Source: B3-G11 sp036985855 (lineage in GTDB: Bacteria > Actinomycetota > Acidimicrobiia > Spongiisociales > UBA5794). Taken from it: a DNA stretch of 18,068 nucleotides. The translations under genes and the position numbers were made by a program. Positions 14,642 to 18,068 of the stretch are shown here, one piece after another; positions within the stretch are counted from its first letter, which is position 1, and each line of letters opens with the position of its first letter. The notes beneath the pieces are model-generated. The model ran no database searches. It was not told where the DNA came from and saw nothing but the letters and a program-made list of their open reading frames with translations. The stretch lies in the NCBI GenBank assembly GCA_036985855.1, contig BTQL01000050.1:1-18068 (forward strand), given 5' to 3'.

Positions 14642-14697
14642 CGCCCCGACGAGGCAACGTTCCGCTACTGAATCAGGCACCTTGCATGCCCCGCCCC

Positions 14698-14736
14698 ATA
14701 TCGATCACTCCATCGATATCTAATTCCTTAATTCCT
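14698..14736. repeat. AT-rich palindrome and tandem 8-mer in the gap after the anti-sigma gene
   Basis: ATATCGAT-N6-ATCGATAT (14698-14719) is a perfect inverted repeat and is followed directly by two tandem copies of TAATTCCT (14721-14736). The region is much more AT-rich than its surroundings. It lies about 100 bp upstream of the membrane-protein gene and may bind a regulator. Confidence 0.6.
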
Positions 14737-14768
14737 TAGTGGTGGACTATGGATATCTCCCGATTTGG

Positions 14769-14776
14769 TATACAAT
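14769..14776 (+). promoter_or_regulatory. Possible -10 region for the two-TM membrane protein
   Basis: TATACAAT is the closest match to a sigma-70 type -10 in the 192-bp gap, and would give a leader of about 50 nt that includes the palindrome at 14794-14813. No matching -35 was found. Confidence 0.35.
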
Positions 14777-14793
14777 TGTGTCATAAGTACAAG

Positions 14794-14813
14794 CTTGTGA
14801 ATGGATTCACAAG
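14794..14813. repeat. 20-bp perfect palindrome in the leader of the membrane-protein gene
   Basis: CTTGTGAAT-GG-ATTCACAAG has 9-bp arms and ends 20 bp before ATG 14834. It could be an operator for a dimeric repressor, or an mRNA hairpin near the ribosome site. Confidence 0.6.
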
Positions 14814-14833
14814 AATCGACAGAAGGAGACATT

Positions 14834-15535
14834 ATGGGACCCCGACTACAAAAGCTAGGCATCGCGATGGCGATACTGGGGCTGGTGTTCGCAACCGCTG
14901 GGATCTACGCGTTCACGCAGGTCCGGTCGGGTTACGACTCATTGCAGGCCTTCAGCGAGGCACAAGGGGTCTACCTCTCCTACAACGATCAGGGGCAGCT
15001 CGTCGACCGCGGGACAACCGAGGGTGCCGATGCGATCATGGCGTTACTTGAGAACGACTGGGGATTCACGGTCGACCAGGCAGATCTCGACTCGAGCGAT
15101 CCTCTGGTGAACACGGCGACTGAGTACATGTACCAGATGGCCACGATCGGATTCCACGTTCTGAATGGCACACAAACCGTCGTCTTGACTGAAGCCGTCG
15201 AATACAACGGCGAGTCCTTCGAGGCAGGCGCTTACGAGGTACCCGTCGACGGTCGATACTGGACCGGATTCGACCGTAAGCACCCACTCGACGGGCCCGC
15301 CCGCGGACAGGCCTGGAATGGGACAGTGCACGGCCTCTTCGGTGAGCTCGGTGTTGGCACCGTGACAGCTTCGACGCTTCAGCTCGCCCTTGGCGTCAGC
15401 GGCCTGATCCTCGGCATCGGTCTGACGATCATGCTTCTCGGTTCCGGCTTGTTCTGGGTCGGCAGGATCAAGGAAGACGACGCGATGCCCGTGATCGTCG
15501 AACGCGATCAAGTGCCGCAACCTGCATCCGTCTAG
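14834..15535 (+). CDS. Membrane protein of unknown function with two TM helices and an outer domain
   Basis: 233 residues from ATG 14834, chosen because AAGGAGA lies 6-7 nt upstream; an in-frame ATG at 14801 is inside a palindrome and has no ribosome site. Layout: a short basic N-terminus, TM1 (about 9-30), an acidic, aromatic-rich domain of about 145 residues (about 32-180) with EYNGESFEAGAYEVPVDGRYW and NGTVHGLFGELGVGT, TM2 (about 187-212), and a charged tail. The middle domain should face outside. I do not recognise the family. The repeat-rich upstream region and a strong terminator just after it mark it as a separately controlled single-gene unit behind the sigma/anti-sigma pair. Confidence 0.85.
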   Translation: MGPRLQKLGIAMAILGLVFATAGIYAFTQVRSGYDSLQAFSEAQGVYLSYNDQGQLVDRGTTEGADAIMALLENDWGFTVDQADLDSSDPLVNTATEYMYQMATIGFHVLNGTQTVVLTEAVEYNGESFEAGAYEVPVDGRYWTGFDRKHPLDGPARGQAWNGTVHGLFGELGVGTVTASTLQLALGVSGLILGIGLTIMLLGSGLFWVGRIKEDDAMPVIVERDQVPQPASV

Positions 15536-15555
15536 AGAACAGACAATCATCAATC

Positions 15556-15584
15556 GATCCGGGGCCCGCCGTGGGCCCCGGATC
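15556..15584 (+). terminator. Intrinsic terminator after the two-TM membrane protein gene
   Basis: A perfect 12-bp GC-rich stem (GATCCGGGGCCC with its complement) closes a 5-nt loop and is followed by TTGTCT. It starts 20 bp after the stop codon. The tail is only partly T-rich, as is common in high-GC genomes. Confidence 0.85.
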
Positions 15585-15628
15585 TTGTCTGCGCAACCAC
15601 CACCCGCGTATGTACTCGCGCAAATCAA

Positions 15629-15659
15629 CTGACACGATCCCATCACCCACTGGTATCTT
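15629..15659 (+). promoter_or_regulatory. Possible promoter of tRNA-Lys
   Basis: CTGACA (15629-15634, one base off TTGACA) and TATCTT (15654-15659) flank a 19-bp spacer, and the tRNA starts 10 nt after the -10. The spacer is longer than ideal. Confidence 0.4.
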
Positions 15660-15669
15660 CCACGACTGA

Positions 15670-15742
15670 GGGCCTGTAGCTCCAATGGCAGAGCAGCGGA
15701 CTTTTAATCCGAAGCGTGTGGGTTCGAGTCCCACCGGGCCCA
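15670..15742 (+). tRNA. tRNA-Lys (anticodon TTT)
   Basis: Full cloverleaf: acceptor GGGCCTG paired with CGGGCCC (one G-T), D stem GCTC/GAGC, anticodon loop CTTTTAA with TTT at 15703-15705, T arm GTGGG-TTCGAGT-CCCAC, discriminator A at 15742. The genomic sequence continues CCG, so the 3' CCA is not encoded and must be added enzymatically. The outermost anticodon-stem pair (27-43) reads G-A and is mismatched. Confidence 0.95.
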
Positions 15743-15744
15743 CC

Positions 15745-15763
15745 GGAACGCCTACGGCGTTCC
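15745..15763 (+). terminator. Hairpin immediately after tRNA-Lys
   Basis: GGAACGCC-TAC-GGCGTTCC is a perfect 8-bp stem starting 2 nt after the mature tRNA end. There is no T-run, so it may terminate transcription weakly or help 3'-end processing. Confidence 0.6.
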
Positions 15764-15861
15764 TCGGGAGTTGCTCTGCAAATCCCACATGATCTCCCCC
15801 CATTCTGTGGGCCAGAAACATATGTTTCGGTAGCTCGCGAAGCTCGGCACGCGACTCTCGG

Positions 15862-15867
15862 TAGCCT
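15862..15867 (+). promoter_or_regulatory. Putative -10 element (TAGCCT) for the aminopeptidase gene
   Basis: TAGCCT ends 7 nt before ATG 15875. Upstream in-frame codons exist back into the tRNA but have no start with support, so this site also helps to fix the start. Confidence 0.45.
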
Positions 15868-15874
15868 GCAGGGC

Positions 15875-17326
15875 ATGGACCAACTTCGTTTCGCGGCGCG
15901 GCGAGCAGATTTCATGGAACGGCTCGGTGACACAGTCGCCGTCATCCCCGCAGGAAAGATGCAGACCCGCAATGACGACGTTGAGCACGCCTTCAGACAG
16001 AACTCCGACTTCTTTTTCCTCACCGGGTTCCCTGAGCCTGACTCCGTAGCGGTATTCGACCCGACACATGACACAGAGCAATACACGCTCTTCGTGCGAC
16101 CTCGTGATCCGGAAACGGAGGCGTGGAACGGGCTTCGGGCAGGTACCGAAGGTGCAACCGAACGATTCGGCGCAGATGCTGCGCACGACCTCGACGAACT
16201 CGATTCCTGGCTCAGACGCCGTCTCGTTGGACGTACAACGGTCGCATACGCGCTCGGCAGTGCCAGTGACGACCGCATAGTTCAAGCTATCGCCACCGCT
16301 CGAGCACATGCATACCGCGTAGGAGTCACGACGCCGGAACACATGACGGACCCGAGAGCGATCCTCCACGAGATGAGGCTCTACAAATCTCCTGAAGAGA
16401 TCGACGCACTCCGCGAGGCCTGTCGCATCAGCGCCATCGCTCACACCGAAGCATTGCGGTTCACACGTCCGGGCATGAATGAACGCCAGGTGCAGGCGGC
16501 CATCGAGTACGTGTTCATGGCAATGGGATCGGAACGCGTCGGATACGGGAGCATTGTCGCGGGAGGCGCCAACGCAACGATCCTGCACTACGTCGAAAAC
16601 GATCAGCCCGTCAACGACGGTGATCTGCTCCTCATCGACGCAGGAGCCGAGTCCGGGCATCTCACAGCGGACATCACTCGCACGTTCCCGATCAACGGCA
16701 CCTTCACTGCGCCCCAGCGTGCGGTGTACGAGCTCGTACTCGACGCTGAGCGTCAGGTGATCGACATGTGCATCCCTGGTTCGCCCTACTCGGACATGCA
16801 CGTGCGTGCGGTCGAAATCCTCTCCCACGGCCTTGTGGAACTCGGCCTTCTCCCTGGATCAGGCACTGAGGTCATCGAGAAGGGCTGGTACCGCCAGTTC
16901 TTCTTCCACGGTACCGGCCACTGGTTGGGCATCGATGTTCACGACGCCGGCTCCTACAAGGTGGACGGCGCAGCTCGATCGCTGAGACCCTCAATGGCCT
17001 TCACCGTCGAACCAGGCATCTACGTCGCTCCGCACAAGGCGACGGTGTCCTTGTCGAACGCTCCGTATGACCCCAAGGAGGCCGAACAGCTCTCCTATGA
17101 GATCGGCGCATCGGCAGCTAGGGCAGAGTTGGCTCGTCGCACCGAAGACGCTGGGTCAGCGGAGTTCGACGTTCCTTCGGAGTTCCTCGGGATCGGGATC
17201 CGAATTGAGGATGATATCCTCATCACAGCCGACGGATTCGAGAACATGAGTGCAGGCGCACCGGTGGATCCCGATGAGATCGAGACAGTGTGCGCTGAGG
17301 AATCCGAGCTGCCGATCTTCAGTTGA
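15875..17326 (+). CDS. pepP: Xaa-Pro aminopeptidase (aminopeptidase P, M24B)
   Basis: 483 residues from ATG 15875; the longer open frame begins inside the tRNA and is not coding. An N-terminal AMP_N domain (about 1-135, with QNSDFFFLTGFPEPD) is followed by the pita-bread metallopeptidase fold. The five metal ligands are present: Asp255 and Asp266 (LLIDAGAESGHLTADITRTF), His349 (FFFHGTGHWLG), Glu379 (FTVEPGIY) and Glu445 (GIGIRIEDDILI); the proton-shuttle His is in TILHYVEND. It removes N-terminal residues preceding proline, in the cytoplasm, using Mn2+. About 45 extra residues (about 386-432), rich in Ala and Glu, sit between the two Glu ligands, where E. coli PepP has a short loop. Confidence 0.95.
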   Translation: MDQLRFAARRADFMERLGDTVAVIPAGKMQTRNDDVEHAFRQNSDFFFLTGFPEPDSVAVFDPTHDTEQYTLFVRPRDPETEAWNGLRAGTEGATERFGADAAHDLDELDSWLRRRLVGRTTVAYALGSASDDRIVQAIATARAHAYRVGVTTPEHMTDPRAILHEMRLYKSPEEIDALREACRISAIAHTEALRFTRPGMNERQVQAAIEYVFMAMGSERVGYGSIVAGGANATILHYVENDQPVNDGDLLLIDAGAESGHLTADITRTFPINGTFTAPQRAVYELVLDAERQVIDMCIPGSPYSDMHVRAVEILSHGLVELGLLPGSGTEVIEKGWYRQFFFHGTGHWLGIDVHDAGSYKVDGAARSLRPSMAFTVEPGIYVAPHKATVSLSNAPYDPKEAEQLSYEIGASAARAELARRTEDAGSAEFDVPSEFLGIGIRIEDDILITADGFENMSAGAPVDPDEIETVCAEESELPIFS

Positions 17327-17400
17327 GGTTCCGTTGTTCCTTGGACAAGAAAGCTCGCGGAGTCGCAGTAGCGGCTGGGTTCACAGACGTCGGCCGAAAC

Positions 17401-18068
17401 TCAGCCGTCGGCGGTCATCTGACGCCGCAGATCCGCAATGGTGCTCGAAGCGGATTCGGGCTCGATTCCCAGGTGCGGAAGCTTCGCGGACTTCCGGCTG
17501 TAACGGCTCTCCAGGGGCGTTTCGTCATCGGAAACGTCGTCCTCATCATCTTCATCAGCCCGAGCCGCCGGCTGAACGGATGGCGAGTAGTCGATCACGA
17601 GTGGTGAGGTCAAAGTCTCGCTCACCTCGGTCCCGACATCGACGAAAGGCTCGTCGGGTCGTGCATCCCGCAGAGATCGAGCCTCCTCCAACGCACGAGC
17701 GGCTTCCTTCCTGATCGCATCGATCGAGTCGTCCTCGGGTGCCGGGGGCTCCTGCACCGCGTCTATGCGTTCTCGCAGAGAGCTCCCGTTGTCAATGCGG
17801 TCTCGTGGGAATCCATCGCTTGATGTGCCATGTTCTACTCTCCGAGGGGCCGCGGCTACTTCACCGGCGATCACTGTCGTGAATGACTCAGCGGTCTCAC
17901 GGGCCGACTCCACCGAGTCAGCTCGGTTCTCGCTCAGCGCCCGATTGTCGGCCCGGAGACGCTCGTTCTCTACCTTGAGCTCCTCAACGGAACCAATCTC
18001 AGACTCAAGCACCTCGATGCGTTCCACAGACACAGCAGCAGCACTCTGGGCATCAGCACGAAGCTCCT
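17401..18068 (-). CDS. Coiled-coil and acidic low-complexity protein, unknown function (5' end beyond window edge)
   Basis: The minus-strand frame is open from the window edge to TGA at 17401 and gives at least 221 residues. A GTG at 18033 could start it, but the frame continues upstream in the same coiled-coil style (ELRADAQSAAA), so a start outside the window is more likely. Layout: heptad-rich coiled coil (VERIEVLESEIGSVEELK, VENERLRADNRALSE), a Pro/Asp linker, a second Ala/Glu helix (IRKEAARALEEARSLRDA), an acidic stretch (ADEDDEDDVSDDE), then a basic, probably ordered tail (SRYSRKSAKLPHLGIE, TIADLRRQM). There is no membrane segment. The family is not recognised. A scaffold or division-related role is possible but unproven. 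Confidence 0.75.
   Translation of the reverse strand, partial: ELRADAQSAAAVSVERIEVLESEIGSVEELKVENERLRADNRALSENRADSVESARETAESFTTVIAGEVAAAPRRVEHGTSSDGFPRDRIDNGSSLRERIDAVQEPPAPEDDSIDAIRKEAARALEEARSLRDARPDEPFVDVGTEVSETLTSPLVIDYSPSVQPAARADEDDEDDVSDDETPLESRYSRKSAKLPHLGIEPESASSTIADLRRQMTADG

Noticed and set aside
15670..15875. tRNA-Lys as an integration (att) site for a mobile element
   Set aside because: No integrase, no second copy of the tRNA 3' end in the window, and the next gene is ordinary pepP.
15752..16828. 358-residue minus-strand frame
   Set aside because: Antisense to the aminopeptidase P gene, whose motifs are complete; the Cys/Arg/His-rich translation matches nothing.
17327..17400. 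Terminator between convergent aminopeptidase and coiled-coil genes
   Set aside because: Only 4-5 bp stems could be found; nothing convincing.

Overview
The window is high-GC DNA (I estimate about 60% G+C by eye) from an actinomycetote, most likely a member of Acidimicrobiia or a related environmental lineage. The evidence is indirect: actinobacterial family types (MMPL transporter with a TetR regulator, DrrAB-like exporters, an ECF sigma factor with a soluble zinc anti-sigma), a tRNA without an encoded CCA end, and a recurring 'TANNNT, 6-8 nt, start codon' layout typical of leaderless actinobacterial transcripts. Genes are dense and no gap between genes exceeds about 205 bases. There is no rRNA, CRISPR array, transposase or phage gene.

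Layout. 1-1666 (-): MMPL/RND-type exporter, cut by the window edge. 1687-1744: four TAC-N3-GTA repeats that look like the operator of the divergent TetR regulator (1790-2434, +). 2465-3511 (-): flippase-like membrane protein of the LPG-synthase TM family. 3595-4920 (-): flavin-containing monooxygenase. 4938-4994: a perfect 57-bp palindrome that carries the last codons of 4975-5673 (-), a YedK/HMCES-type SRAP protein that traps abasic sites. 5753-7503 (+): an ABC-2 exporter pair (ATPase then permease). It faces a second exporter operon, 9729 to 7507 (-), of ATPase, permease and a PAT/YncA-like GNAT acetyltransferase. 9812-9871: six 5-mers at an exact 11-bp pitch resembling a GlnR box, upstream of amt (9932-11299, +). 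11350-11383: a strong hairpin between amt and the convergent stand-alone 5'-3' exonuclease (11388-12266, -). 12341-13171 (+): two-domain sulfurtransferase. 13271-13363: a possible small ORF overlapping the start of an ICMT-like membrane methyltransferase (13360-13842). 13887-14641 (+): ECF sigma factor and soluble anti-sigma. 14834-15535 (+): unrecognised two-TM membrane protein behind a repeat-rich leader, closed by a terminator. 15670-15742: tRNA-Lys(TTT). 15875-17326 (+): Xaa-Pro aminopeptidase. 17401-18068 (-): coiled-coil/acidic protein, cut at its start.

How the parts relate. The first 10 kb is rich in efflux (MMPL, two ABC-2 systems) and detoxification (GNAT, FMO, SRAP), which suggests a resistance or stress neighbourhood, though no substrate can be read from sequence. 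The rest is mostly single housekeeping or regulatory units. The most distinctive signals are in non-coding DNA: the TetR-like operator array, the 57-bp palindrome, the 11-bp-phased array before amt, the repeats at the amt 3' end and the leaderless promoter pattern. I saw no clearly new multi-gene system.
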